Origin: Prochlorococcus marinus str. AS9601
GTDB lineage: Bacteria; Cyanobacteriota; Cyanobacteriia; PCC-6307; Cyanobiaceae
Direction: 5' to 3'
Length of the DNA: 64,000 bases
Assembly: GCF_000015645.1 (NCBI RefSeq)
Contig: NC_008816.1
Coordinates: 1,054,001-1,118,000, forward strand
A program made the position numbers and the translations under genes. A model generated the notes under the pieces. The model had not been told where the DNA came from. It saw only the letters and a list, made by a program, of their open reading frames with translations, and searched no databases. Positions within the stretch are counted from its first letter, which is position 1; each line of letters begins with the position of its first letter. Positions 6,310-13,181 of this stretch are shown piece by piece.

Positions 6310-6723
6310 TTAATTGAAAGGTGAAGTGTTATTAGTAGGAGCTATTAATAAGATTTCAAAAACAATTCCAGTCAAAGCAATAGGCAATACCCAAATACCA
6401 ATAAATCTATGATCAAAAAATCTTAAATGATCTTCACCCCTGAAAACACTTCTTAAAGAAGTAAATAGGGTTTCTGGTTGCTTATAAGATGGCCCATTTT
6501 TATTTGGAGAATATGGTTTTATAAATGCAGAGGAAGCAGAAAACTTTGCAATTTTTCTTAAAAAATAAATAGGTAAAACCCATATAGCAACGAATCTTCC
6601 ACCAAGCCATTGTCTCGCATTAGGCAGAGCATACTCTTTGATAGATTTATTCTCTGGCATTCCAGATTCCAGATTCTTATAAATTTTTTCTAATGTAGAT
6701 TCCTTACTTGATTTATTGATCAT
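6310..6723 (-). CDS. Membrane protein with duplicated RFxxIWVLPI segment, 137 aa
   Basis: Two predicted spans each begin with the same motif: RFVAIWVLPIYF near residues 43-54 and RFIGIWVLPIAL near 106-117. The protein therefore looks like an internal duplication of a one-span unit separated by a basic, polar linker (SPNKNGPSYKQPETLF). No family is recognised. It is downstream of the tandem structured elements (6765-7106) on the same strand. By location in a cluster of photosystem-like small proteins I infer a thylakoid role. Confidence 0.6.
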   Translation of the reverse strand: MINKSSKESTLEKIYKNLESGMPENKSIKEYALPNARQWLGGRFVAIWVLPIYFLRKIAKFSASSAFIKPYSPNKNGPSYKQPETLFTSLRSVFRGEDHLRFFDHRFIGIWVLPIALTGIVFEILLIAPTNNTSPFN

Positions 6724-6764
6724 TTGATTTTCAGAAAAATTTACTTTAAAAGGTGTAATAAATA

Positions 6765-6871
6765 AAAATATTCCTAACTACTAAAATAACTAAAACGTAG
6801 TTAGGAATATTTTCGTTGGCTAGGTTCATAAAGACGGAATCTATACCGTTGCAGATTCGCCAAATATCTAC
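6765..6871 (-). ncRNA. Structured element, copy A
   Basis: On the minus strand it begins GTAGATATTTGGCGAATCT, passes through GAACCT and ends in a perfect 17-bp hairpin (arms 6765-6781 and 6797-6813) followed by a T-rich tail. The first part can also fold (TTGGC/GCCAA stacked on GAATCT/AGATTC, with ACGG/CCGT able to form a crossing pairing). The terminator-like hairpin lies 42 bases before the ATG of the 137-aa gene. Copy B has the same order. It looks like a cis-acting leader or small RNA; the family is unknown to me. Confidence 0.55.
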
Positions 6872-7002
6872 ATATTCTTTATAAATAAAAAACTCTTTTT
6901 TAAAAAGTAAATAATATACATAAGAAGGTTTAATATTTAATAATTTAGAGTTTTTATTAAGAGTTAAATTTAATATTCAAGACTATTAAAAAAATATTTA
7001 AA

Positions 7003-7106
7003 CCTCATTTTCTAAGATTGCGAAAAAGAAAATGAGGTCAAAGGGAGGTTCTCATTACGAACCGCTTTATCAAAGCTAGCGGCTAGTAGATTGCCCTAAT
7101 ATCTAC
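7003..7106 (-). ncRNA. Structured element, copy B
   Basis: On the minus strand it begins GTAGATATTAGGGCAATCT (16 of 19 bases as in copy A), has AGAACCT in the middle and ends in a perfect 11-bp hairpin (arms 7003-7013 and 7027-7037) with a T-rich tail. Inner hairpins are GTAGAT/ATCTAC, CCGCT/AGCGG and GGTTC/GAACC. The last two share bases 7062-7063, so they are mutually exclusive, as in a switch. Confidence 0.55.
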
Positions 7107-7189
7107 TTATATATTTATATAATGAGTTTTAAAATACAGGAAGATTAATTTTATACAAATATGTGTTTAATATTTTATGTGATTATTGC

Positions 7190-7288
7190 TTAGGAAAAGG
7201 TAATTAATGCACTGACTATAGTTATTGAAAGATAAAAAAATGCATAAAGAGATACTGCAAAAAATAAATACTGTTCTATTGGAATCAT
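7190..7288 (-). CDS. Single-span membrane microprotein, 32 aa
   Basis: Almost entirely one helix after the start MIPIEQYLFF. Length and composition are like low-mass photosystem or cytochrome b6f subunits, but I cannot match one. It is co-oriented with, and 34 bases after, the 62-aa gene at 7323. Confidence 0.45.
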   Translation of the reverse strand: MIPIEQYLFFAVSLYAFFYLSITIVSALITFS

Positions 7289-7322
7289 GACAAGGTATTA
7301 ATTTGGGGTAAGAAAAATTTGA

Positions 7323-7511
7323 TTAATTTTTTGTTAAAAAGATATTCTCTAAAATATAACTTTGTTCTATTAAATCATTTTTATGAGAAATATTTTTTGG
7401 CAAATTATTATTCGGAGAATTAAAAGCACCCCATTTTTTTAGCCAAAATAAGGTATAAAAAAATGCGATTAAAAATGGTGCTCCAACAATTAAAAATCTA
7501 ATATCCATCAA
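7323..7511 (-). CDS. Small membrane protein sharing the N-terminal module of the PsbF-like protein, 62 aa
   Basis: Residues 2-30 (MDIRFLIVGAPFLIAF.. ending FWLKKWGAF) align with residues 1-29 of the next protein ([16 protein letters not shown].. ending FWLGRWDVF). MD-R-LV---P also recalls PsbY. The tail after residue 32 is polar and unrelated. Start is one of two adjacent ATGs. It begins 9 bases after the stop of the PsbF-like gene. Confidence 0.6.
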   Translation of the reverse strand: MMDIRFLIVGAPFLIAFFYTLFWLKKWGAFNSPNNNLPKNISHKNDLIEQSYILENIFLTKN

Positions 7512-7520
7512 AATTTCCTA

Positions 7521-7817
7521 TTAATAAGATTTAAACTGCATTGCCAATATTGCTCCAAGGAAGAAAACAGTAGGAATGCCTAGGGCATTAACTGCTGCGG
7601 TTCTTACGGTAAATACTGGATAACCTTCTGCTGGTCTGCCAGTCGCAGGAACTAGTGCAGTATCATCCCATACTTGATAGTTTTTGAAAGGTGCTACTCC
7701 CTTTTTTGGTAGTCCAAGTGGCGTCAATCTAAATACATCCCATCTACCTAACCAAAATACTGTAAATATCCATGAAAATACTATTGGTGTAATAACTAGT
7801 ACGACTCTAAAATCCAT
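7521..7817 (-). CDS. Two-span protein with cytochrome b559 beta (PsbF)-like C-terminus lacking the haem histidine
   Basis: Residues 66-95 read [27 protein letters not shown] and align with PsbF (YPxFTVRWLAVHTLxxPxVFFxGAIAAMQF) at about 20 of 33 positions. The haem-ligand His of PsbF is Asn77 here and the Trp after FTVR is Thr73, so it should not bind haem as PsbF does. Residues 1-30 add a first span ([13 protein letters not shown].., ending WLGRWDVF) faintly like PsbY; the linker 31-65 is polar. Normal PsbF is 39-45 residues and encoded with psbE, psbL and psbJ. I infer a PSII-associated paralogue, possibly an assembly or photoprotection factor. Confidence 0.7.
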   Translation of the reverse strand: MDFRVVLVITPIVFSWIFTVFWLGRWDVFRLTPLGLPKKGVAPFKNYQVWDDTALVPATGRPAEGYPVFTVRTAAVNALGIPTVFFLGAILAMQFKSY

Positions 7818-8045
7818 TTCTTTAAAAATAATAAATTTGGTAATTATTGTGCCCTTTTTAAATTAATAATTGATTAAATCATTAACTTATATTTATACAA
7901 AATCACTTAATAACATTATTTTTAATCATTAATCACAATTAATTATGATTAATTGATTTTATTGAAGTATATTTTCTAAATTTAAATATTTAAATATATT
8001 AGTTTGATGTAGATTTAAATTAAATTAAATATCAGGTATAAAAAT

Positions 8046-8411
8046 ATGGATACTTTTAGATTTCTACTTTTTGGGTTAGCAGGAGTAAGCGTGGTTTTTT
8101 GGGTAGCAGTAATAGCGTTATGGCATACTTATATGTTTCCAAAATTCTTTAATGAAGATAAAGGTTTAAATTCTGTTATCAATCAAGAAATAAATGTTTC
8201 AACAGATCCAATTTTAGGCAGTTTGGTAAACAGCAACAATTTCAAAAGTAGAGACAAATATTCAATGAAAAATTTAGTTGTGGCAGATTTCTCATCAACT
8301 AATAATTTCACACTAAATAAACTCTACACAACAGTAATGATTGGAGTTACTTTTGCTAGTTTTATTTTTCTTACTTATGGATTGAGCAGTTCAATAACAA
8401 CAATAAGTTAA
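8046..8411 (+). CDS. Two-span membrane protein, 121 aa
   Basis: Span 1 (residues 5-28) begins MDTFRFLLFGLAG and runs into VVFWV..ALWHT, loosely like the N-terminal modules of the proteins at 7323 and 7521. A polar Asn/Ser-rich linker follows, then span 2 (about 94-116) preceded by NNFTLNKLY, faintly similar to the NNLPVELNRTSLY entry of PsbL. The PsbL likeness is weak. It is divergent from the PsbF-like gene and overlaps none, and the next microprotein follows directly. Confidence 0.55.
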   Translation: MDTFRFLLFGLAGVSVVFWVAVIALWHTYMFPKFFNEDKGLNSVINQEINVSTDPILGSLVNSNNFKSRDKYSMKNLVVADFSSTNNFTLNKLYTTVMIGVTFASFIFLTYGLSSSITTIS

Positions 8412-8495
8412 ATGGAATCTATATACGTAATTGTTTTCATTACTTGCTTCGTTTATTTAATTTTTGACTCAGTCAAAAATATAAATATTAAATAG
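8412..8495 (+). CDS. 27-aa single-span peptide, possibly PsbT-like
   Basis: Starts on the base after the stop codon of the 121-aa gene, implying translational coupling. MESIYVIVFITC.. is one helix with a short KNINIK tail. PsbT is a 30-32-residue PSII subunit beginning MES(F/A)xYxLIL, so size and first residues fit. The evidence is slim, but the coupled position supports a real gene. Confidence 0.45.
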   Translation: MESIYVIVFITCFVYLIFDSVKNINIK

Positions 8496-8499
8496 ATTG

Positions 8500-8625
8500 C
8501 TAATGTTTTTTGCCAGCTAACAAAAATTTTCTTCTTATATAAAAGAATACTAATGTAGTTATTATCATTACAGGTGGATGAAATGATATTGAATTTAGGT
8601 ATTCGTAGTAATCAAAGGATTCCAA
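8500..8625 (-). CDS. Possible TTG-started microprotein, 41 aa
   Basis: From a TTG codon the frame gives MESFDYYEYLNSISFHPP then one helix (VMIITTLVFFYI) and a basic end. There is no ATG upstream in frame; an internal ATG would leave only 22 residues. It is convergent with the 27-aa gene. Real coding status is uncertain. Confidence 0.3.
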   Translation of the reverse strand: MESFDYYEYLNSISFHPPVMIITTLVFFYIRRKFLLAGKKH

Positions 8626-8768
8626 AATTTTTTCTCGTAATTTCCTAAAACTATATCCCAGCTCTCAAATTTTTATTGATTAAATAAATCAATCTCTAGT
8701 ATCAAATGCTAGTTAAATTTTTCTTAACTAATATTTTGCGGACAAGCCTTATCAAAATAGGATAATTG

Positions 8769-8909
8769 GTCATAGGGGGTAGCTGGAGTCATTAAAAACC
8801 TTATATTATCTACGAAGATATTTTTATATTTAGTCCCAAAATTATTCAACTATCTGTAGACAATTAAAATCATGAATTGGAATTAAAGGAAATCTCATTT
8901 GACCGATCG
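8769..8909 (+). repeat. Type I flank of tRNA-Pro scar 4
   Basis: Contains CATAGGGGGTAGCT and, just before the scar, AATCTCATTT and GATCGAGT, in the same order as before scar 1 (1922-2102). No gene is seen between 8626 and 9049. Confidence 0.45.
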
Positions 8910-8956
8910 AGTCCTTTGGGAGCACTAGGTCAAAGGTTAGAATCCTGTTGCCCCGA
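8910..8956 (+). repeat. tRNA-Pro 3' fragment, copy 4 (decayed)
   Basis: The TTTGGGA loop, GCACT and CCTGT stay intact, but the anticodon stem has AGTCC, the T loop TTAGAAT and the acceptor strand TGCCCCG. It has decayed moderately. Confidence 0.82.
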
Positions 8957-9049
8957 TTGAGTTTTCACCGAATTGCAAAAGTATCTTAAGGCATAAATCT
9001 TGCATAATTTCTTTCAACTGGTAATTTTAGTGAGCTTTAATAAATTCAG

Positions 9050-9274
9050 ATGCAAGATCAAAAAATTGAAAAGATAGCAACTGTTGCAGTAAACATAACT
9101 AAGTTGCTGGTAATAATTTATCTAGGCTTTGTAGAAGTATTTAAAATTGGCAAATTACTCATAGAGAATTTAGATGTTGAATTTGATGTTTCTCGAAAAT
9201 GGGCTTCACAAAATTATTCAATTCTAAAAAAACGACTAGCGGAAAGGAAAGTAGCAGGTGTTATAGAAAATTAG
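9050..9274 (+). CDS. Hypothetical single-span protein, 74 aa
   Basis: A short helix in residues 10-32 (TVAVNITKLLVIIYLGFVEV) is followed by a basic amphipathic region (VSRKWASQNY.., KKRLAERK). No family is recognised. It is the first gene after scar 4. Confidence 0.5.
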   Translation: MQDQKIEKIATVAVNITKLLVIIYLGFVEVFKIGKLLIENLDVEFDVSRKWASQNYSILKKRLAERKVAGVIEN

Positions 9275-9401
9275 TAAACGTTATATTTCCGAAACAAGTT
9301 TGATCGAATATACGGCATCCTTACAATTATTTTTTTATCCCATTCCTTTTCTAGAGGAGATTCTATCTCAGCACCTAATTTTTCTTAGTCGGTACAATTC
9401 A

Positions 9402-9548
9402 TTAATAAATGAGATTTGTGTTCATTGACTTTACAAACTCATAATCATTTACAAACTCTTTGCACATTTCTTCAAGGAATAATGTCGTTAGATCATTTTT
9501 AAATTCTTCAAATGTACGGCTATAAGTTGAGATGATCAGAGTGTTCAT
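9402..9548 (-). CDS. Hypothetical acidic protein, 48 aa
   Basis: No membrane span; MNTLIISTYSRTFEEF then an acidic helical stretch (NDLTTLFLEEMCKEF). It looks like the N-terminal part of a larger alpha/beta fold, so it may be a truncated remnant. Its ATG lies at the end of the inverted terminator module at 9548-9593, downstream of the DUF3303 gene. Confidence 0.4.
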   Translation of the reverse strand: MNTLIISTYSRTFEEFKNDLTTLFLEEMCKEFVNDYEFVKSMNTNLIY

Positions 9549-9593
9549 TAAAAAAAGGAGCTAATTGCCCCTTATTTTAAATCAACTTTCAAT
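9548..9593 (-). repeat. AGTCGATCTAA-terminator module, copy C (inverted)
   Basis: On the minus strand: ATTGAAAGTTGATTTAAAAT, then AAGGGG/CTCCTT pairing and a T tract, closely similar over about 45 bases to 2817-2861. It follows the DUF3303 stop codon and would terminate that transcript. Confidence 0.55.
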
Positions 9594-9599
9594 ATCGAT

Positions 9600-9872
9600 T
9601 TATGAGTAGACTTTAGCAACTATTGGACCAGCTTCTTCATCAGTAAACACAGGTGTGGTTTCCCAATTGAGAAATTCACCCCATTCAGCGGCATGTTGAT
9701 ATATTGCTTTTGGATCATCAGTCTTTAAAACTATCCATCCCTCTAAAGAACCGGGTGCATGATATCTTCCAATCATCTCAACTCCAGGATAATCTCCTCC
9801 ACCACCAAGAAATTTTTCTGCACCTTTTTGATGAAATCCGGCCTTAAATGACCAATGCTGAACATAAAGCAT
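9600..9872 (-). CDS. DUF3303-family protein, 90 aa
   Basis: Small soluble ferredoxin-like-fold protein: MLYVQHWSFKAG at the start, a central strand EGWIVLKTDDPKAIYQHAAEW, and a TPVFTDEEAG end. The order (strand, GA-rich helix, EGWxxxxxxD, W, TPVxxDEE) is typical of DUF3303. Function unknown. A paralogue with the same plan is at 16214. Confidence 0.7.
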   Translation of the reverse strand: MLYVQHWSFKAGFHQKGAEKFLGGGGDYPGVEMIGRYHAPGSLEGWIVLKTDDPKAIYQHAAEWGEFLNWETTPVFTDEEAGPIVAKVYS

Positions 9873-9994
9873 TTTATTTTTTAAGTTTTATTGGCTTTCT
9901 ATTACTAGCAAAAAAAACAATTATAGAAAATAAATAGTTTTAATTGCCTGTTATTGTAGATCGACTTTCAAAAAAAATATCAAATGTCCCGCCT

Positions 9995-10041
9995 AGTTAA
10001 GGTAAAGCACTAAGTCGCAGTTTCGAATCCTGTCGCTCCGA
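9995..10041 (+). repeat. tRNA-Pro 3' fragment, copy 5 (5' part decayed)
   Basis: From 10007 on it follows the scar pattern (GCACT, AAGTC, GCAGT, TTCGAAT, CCTGT, CGCTCCG, A). The first 12 bases of the anticodon arm no longer match. Confidence 0.75.
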
Positions 10042-10061
10042 CTCTTAAAGACCAAGGCATA

Positions 10062-10130
10062 GAAAGGTTTCCCAGCCTTTCTGTTTTATTGCAAAATATG
10101 ACCACTCAAATTGAGGTCAAATAGTGGTTA
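10062..10130. repeat. Terminator hairpin and box cluster after scar 5
   Basis: GAAAGG/CCTTTC hairpin at 10062-10081, then TGACCAC (10099), GAGGTCA (10113) and GTGGTTA (10124). The spacing and intervening sequence (TTTTATTGCAAAATATGACC) match the region after scar 1, so the whole downstream flank was copied. Confidence 0.6.
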
Positions 10131-10206
10131 AGAATTTATTTTTTATTCATTTAAATTTTTTATAATTAACGTAATTAATCCTTTAATTTAGAATTAAATA
10201 ATCACA

Positions 10207-11961
10207 TTACTCAAGCAGTTTATTTCTGATATCCTCTTCTCTTTTTGCATTTGCAACAATTGTTTTTTGTTGGTTATTTAGTTCCTTTATAGGTACTTTA
10301 TAAATTTTTAAATTATTATCATCATCCAACCTTACTGCGCAATTAAATTGAAATGAGGGGTCTAGTAATGGGAAATCACTTCTTTGATGTGCGCCCCTAC
10401 TCTCATTTCTTTGTAATGCCGAAACAATTGACGCTTTTGCACTCAACAAAGAAGATTGCAAATCAAAAATCAATGCTAGATCTTCGCAATTATATTGATC
10501 GATTCTTACATCAACGTCACTGAGTTTTCTTTTTATACTTTCAATTTTTGATAACCCCTCTAAAAGTAATGTCTCATTTTTAATAACCCCACAATATTTC
10601 CACATTATTAATCGCAATTCATTTTGAAGAGGCCCCACTAATTCATTACCATTTTTAATAAACTTATTAATGTTTTCATGTGCAATGGCGATGGCTTTAT
10701 TTGATCTCATTTGATGATCTTTATTTTTTGAATATTTTGAAGCTGCAATGCCCGCACGTCTTCCAAAAATAATAATTTCTGCCAAAGAATTACCACCCAA
10801 TCGATTAGCTCCGTGAAGTCCTCCTGCAACTTCACCAGCGGCAAAAAGACCTTCTACAGAAGTAGATAAATTCTCTGGATTAACTAAAATTCCACCCATA
10901 GAATAGTGAGCAGTTGGTGCAACTTCCATTGGCGACTTTGAAATATCAAGCATTTGGGTTTCAAGAAATTGTCTATATATGCTTGGCAGCTTTTCAACAA
11001 TAAACTCTTTACTTTTATGGCTTATATCAAGAAAAACACCCCCATTTTTTGTTCCTCTGCCTTCAATTATTTCTGTATAGTTAGCAATTGCTACTCTATC
11101 TCTTGTTGATAATTCCATCCTTTTCGGATCATATTCTTTCATAAATCTTTCACCTTTATTATTTAGTAACTTTCCACCCTCACCTCTTACAGCTTCAGTA
11201 ACCAAAGTTCCTTCAATTTCCTCGGGTAAGACCATTCCAGAAGGGTGGAATTGTACCATTTCCATATCTATTAATTCACATCCTCCTTTTAGACTTAAAT
11301 AATAACCATCACCTGTATTTTCATTTTTTCTAGATGAACTTTTTTTCCATAATCTTGTATGCCCTCCCGTACATAAAATAACTGCATCTGCTAAGTGCAC
11401 AGTCCTCTCTGAAGTAGACAAGTTAAACGACATTGCTCCAAAGCAGGTATTTTCCCTAATCAATAATTCAGTAACATATTGATTGTCATAAATAGGAATC
11501 TTTAAATCATCTGATTTTTTTAAGAGAGTTTTTAAAATTGATAATCCAGTAAAATCACCTGAATAACAAGTTCTACGATATTTATGTGCACCAAAAAATC
11601 TTTGATCGAGTTCACCATTTTTTAATTTTGCAAAGTTAGCCCCCCATTTATCTATTTCTTTTACTAAAAATGGGGATTCTTTAGCCATTATTTCAACTTT
11701 TAAAGGATCACCAATACCATACCCCTCTAAATAAGTATCAACAAAATGCTGTTCCCATGTGTCTTCTTTATCTAGGTTGCCTAAAGCAGCATTAATACCT
11801 CCTGCTGCTAAAACGGTATGAGCATCTGTCTTCGGTCTTTTCCCTAGGATACATACATTGAGACCAGATTTTTTAATTTCAATAGCAGATCTTAGACCAG
11901 CTCCCCCACACCCAATCACGAGAACATTTGATATATGAGTGAGATGTTCTTTAACAGGCAA
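10207..11961 (-). CDS. Succinate dehydrogenase/fumarate reductase flavoprotein-like subunit
   Basis: 584 residues with a dinucleotide motif GCGGAG (17-22), a candidate flavin-linking His48 in AHTVLAAGG, HPSGM (239-243), RGEGG (259-263), STRDRV (285-290) with the candidate catalytic Arg287, HYSMGG (352-357) and GLHGANRLGGNS (381-392). This is the SdhA/FrdA/NadB flavoprotein fold. Length and the C-terminal RGAHQRSDFP fit SdhA/FrdA better than L-aspartate oxidase. No iron-sulfur (sdhB) or membrane subunit is in the window, so its electron partner is unknown. It lies alone between scar 5 and the relic at 12035, so it is probably island cargo. Confidence 0.88.
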   Translation of the reverse strand: MPVKEHLTHISNVLVIGCGGAGLRSAIEIKKSGLNVCILGKRPKTDAHTVLAAGGINAALGNLDKEDTWEQHFVDTYLEGYGIGDPLKVEIMAKESPFLVKEIDKWGANFAKLKNGELDQRFFGAHKYRRTCYSGDFTGLSILKTLLKKSDDLKIPIYDNQYVTELLIRENTCFGAMSFNLSTSERTVHLADAVILCTGGHTRLWKKSSSRKNENTGDGYYLSLKGGCELIDMEMVQFHPSGMVLPEEIEGTLVTEAVRGEGGKLLNNKGERFMKEYDPKRMELSTRDRVAIANYTEIIEGRGTKNGGVFLDISHKSKEFIVEKLPSIYRQFLETQMLDISKSPMEVAPTAHYSMGGILVNPENLSTSVEGLFAAGEVAGGLHGANRLGGNSLAEIIIFGRRAGIAASKYSKNKDHQMRSNKAIAIAHENINKFIKNGNELVGPLQNELRLIMWKYCGVIKNETLLLEGLSKIESIKRKLSDVDVRIDQYNCEDLALIFDLQSSLLSAKASIVSALQRNESRGAHQRSDFPLLDPSFQFNCAVRLDDDNNLKIYKVPIKELNNQQKTIVANAKREEDIRNKLLE

Positions 11962-12034
11962 TTTTAAGTAAATTTAATAATTTAATTTTAACTCTATGCC
12001 TTAGAAAGATATAAATAATTTCATTATTTTAAAT

Positions 12035-12160
12035 GTGGTCAAATGTTTCTAAAATTGTCGGGACATATCACGCAAAATCAAGTAAGAAATTAGCTATAGC
12101 TTAAAAACCTAGTAATGCTAATGGGGTGTACGGCACTTTGAAAGTGCTTGGTGGATTTGT
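12035..12160 (+). repeat. Decayed type II flank and tRNA relic
   Basis: GTGGTCAAATGTT, then a stretch colinear with 3795-3891 (GGACA..CACGCAA.., TAGCT.., CTAGT..), ends in GGCAC-TTTGAAA-GTGCT where the anticodon arm of the scar would be. The arm still pairs, but its loop would read TGA. No T arm survives. I take it as an old tRNA-Pro scar; a tRNA-Ser origin of the arm cannot be excluded. Confidence 0.4.
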
Positions 12161-12262
12161 TTCTATCCAATGGGCTGAAAAAAAATTGGTTGATGCAATC
12201 CCTTTTTAACCTATTTAGCTTTTTTATTTTTTAAGATATGTCTAAATTGATTTTCTAATAAG

Positions 12263-12517
12263 ATGAATAAATTTAAAGACAACTTCTCAAGCGAAAGCTT
12301 TTATCCTGATAGTAATTATTATCTTGATCAAGACAATTCTCCCAAAGTTGACCCAATTTCAAAAGATCAAAAATCTAATATGGGGAATGATTTTGAATGG
12401 CCAAATACCTATTGGTATATTGCCGAAAGAACAAATGGAAGGCTAGCAATGATAGGTTTCATGGCTGTCATTATTAACTACACCTTATTTGGATGGATAG
12501 CTTATCCTATCCTTTAA
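12263..12517 (+). CDS. hli: High-light-inducible protein with long N-terminus, 84 aa
   Basis: The C-terminal part carries AERTNGRLAMIGFMA and NYTLFGWI, like the Hli at 33208. About 50 polar, Asp/Ser/Asn-rich residues precede it, longer than in the other Hli proteins here. The following gene starts on the next base after its stop. Confidence 0.88.
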   Translation: MNKFKDNFSSESFYPDSNYYLDQDNSPKVDPISKDQKSNMGNDFEWPNTYWYIAERTNGRLAMIGFMAVIINYTLFGWIAYPIL

Positions 12518-12745
12518 ATGAGTAATTCTAATTTTGACAACAATGGTTTAGATAAGTCTGGAACACATTGGCTTCAGTATGCTGCATTTGTTGTAACTAC
12601 ATTTGCTATTTATTTTGGTTGGGCATTTTTCAATGATGCTAATTTCCACCATTTCGCTGTAAAAATATTCAAATTCTTGAATTGTAATGGATATAACCCA
12701 TTAAGTTATTGCCTGATGCGTTGGGATGTAGACTTTTATCCTTAA
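12518..12745 (+). CDS. Membrane protein coupled to hli, 75 aa
   Basis: Starts directly after the hli stop. One span at about residues 20-40 (YAAFVVTTFAIYFGWAFF) is followed by FNDANFHHFA. The last 25 residues (CNGYNPLSYCLMRWDVDFYP) look out of character, and a frameshift near codon 48 is possible. Function unknown; a partner for the Hli protein is a guess from coupling. Confidence 0.5.
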   Translation: MSNSNFDNNGLDKSGTHWLQYAAFVVTTFAIYFGWAFFNDANFHHFAVKIFKFLNCNGYNPLSYCLMRWDVDFYP

Positions 12746-12898
12746 AGAAAAACGACTAGGTCTTTTTGATTGGTTAATTCAAATGATTCAAGACTAAAGA
12801 GTTTTATCGAAAATGCAACTAATAAAGATCAGTTTTTTTAAATATATATTTATTGATTCTGGGAAGGTTACTTCTATATAGGGAAAGAGCCACCTCTC

Positions 12899-12991
12899 AT
12901 GCCAACCAGAGAAGAATTAAAGAAAGATACAGCTAGAGAATATTGGGAAAAAATAGCTGCTCAGGGTTGGAGAAGAGATAAGGAAGATTAG
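12899..12991 (+). CDS. 30-aa peptide like the end of DUF1651 proteins
   Basis: MPTREELKKDTAREYWEKI then AAQGWRRDKED. The AREYWEKIxxQGWRR stretch matches the C-terminal helix and GW motif of the DUF1651-like proteins at 14055, 16820 and 30792. It may be a real microprotein or the remnant of a longer gene. Confidence 0.4.
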   Translation: MPTREELKKDTAREYWEKIAAQGWRRDKED

Positions 12992-13040
12992 ATAAAAAAG
13001 AGATCTCAGGCTGCTAATTCTTAATAAGTGGTCAAACAAT
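12990..13040 (+). repeat. Type II flank fragment
   Basis: AGATAAAAAAGAG, GGCTGCTAATTC and GTGGTCAAA (13028) follow the order of 3750-3803 before scar 2. No tRNA fragment follows. It is the last trace of the scar system before the RluF gene. Confidence 0.4.
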
Positions 13041-13181
13041 ACTCAATTAGGAATTAATAGGGGTGCAAGTAGAAAGCGTTTCATACTATTTAAATTATTT
13101 CTTCCAAAGTCGAAACGTATAAATCTTGGATTTTTGCCAGCCAATTAACTTTAACTCCCAATTACTTTTATTGGTTTTTGA

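Noticed and set aside
8046-8411. Calling the 121-aa protein PsbL
   Set aside because: Only a faint resemblance around NNFTLNKLY; the length, two spans and linker do not fit PsbL.
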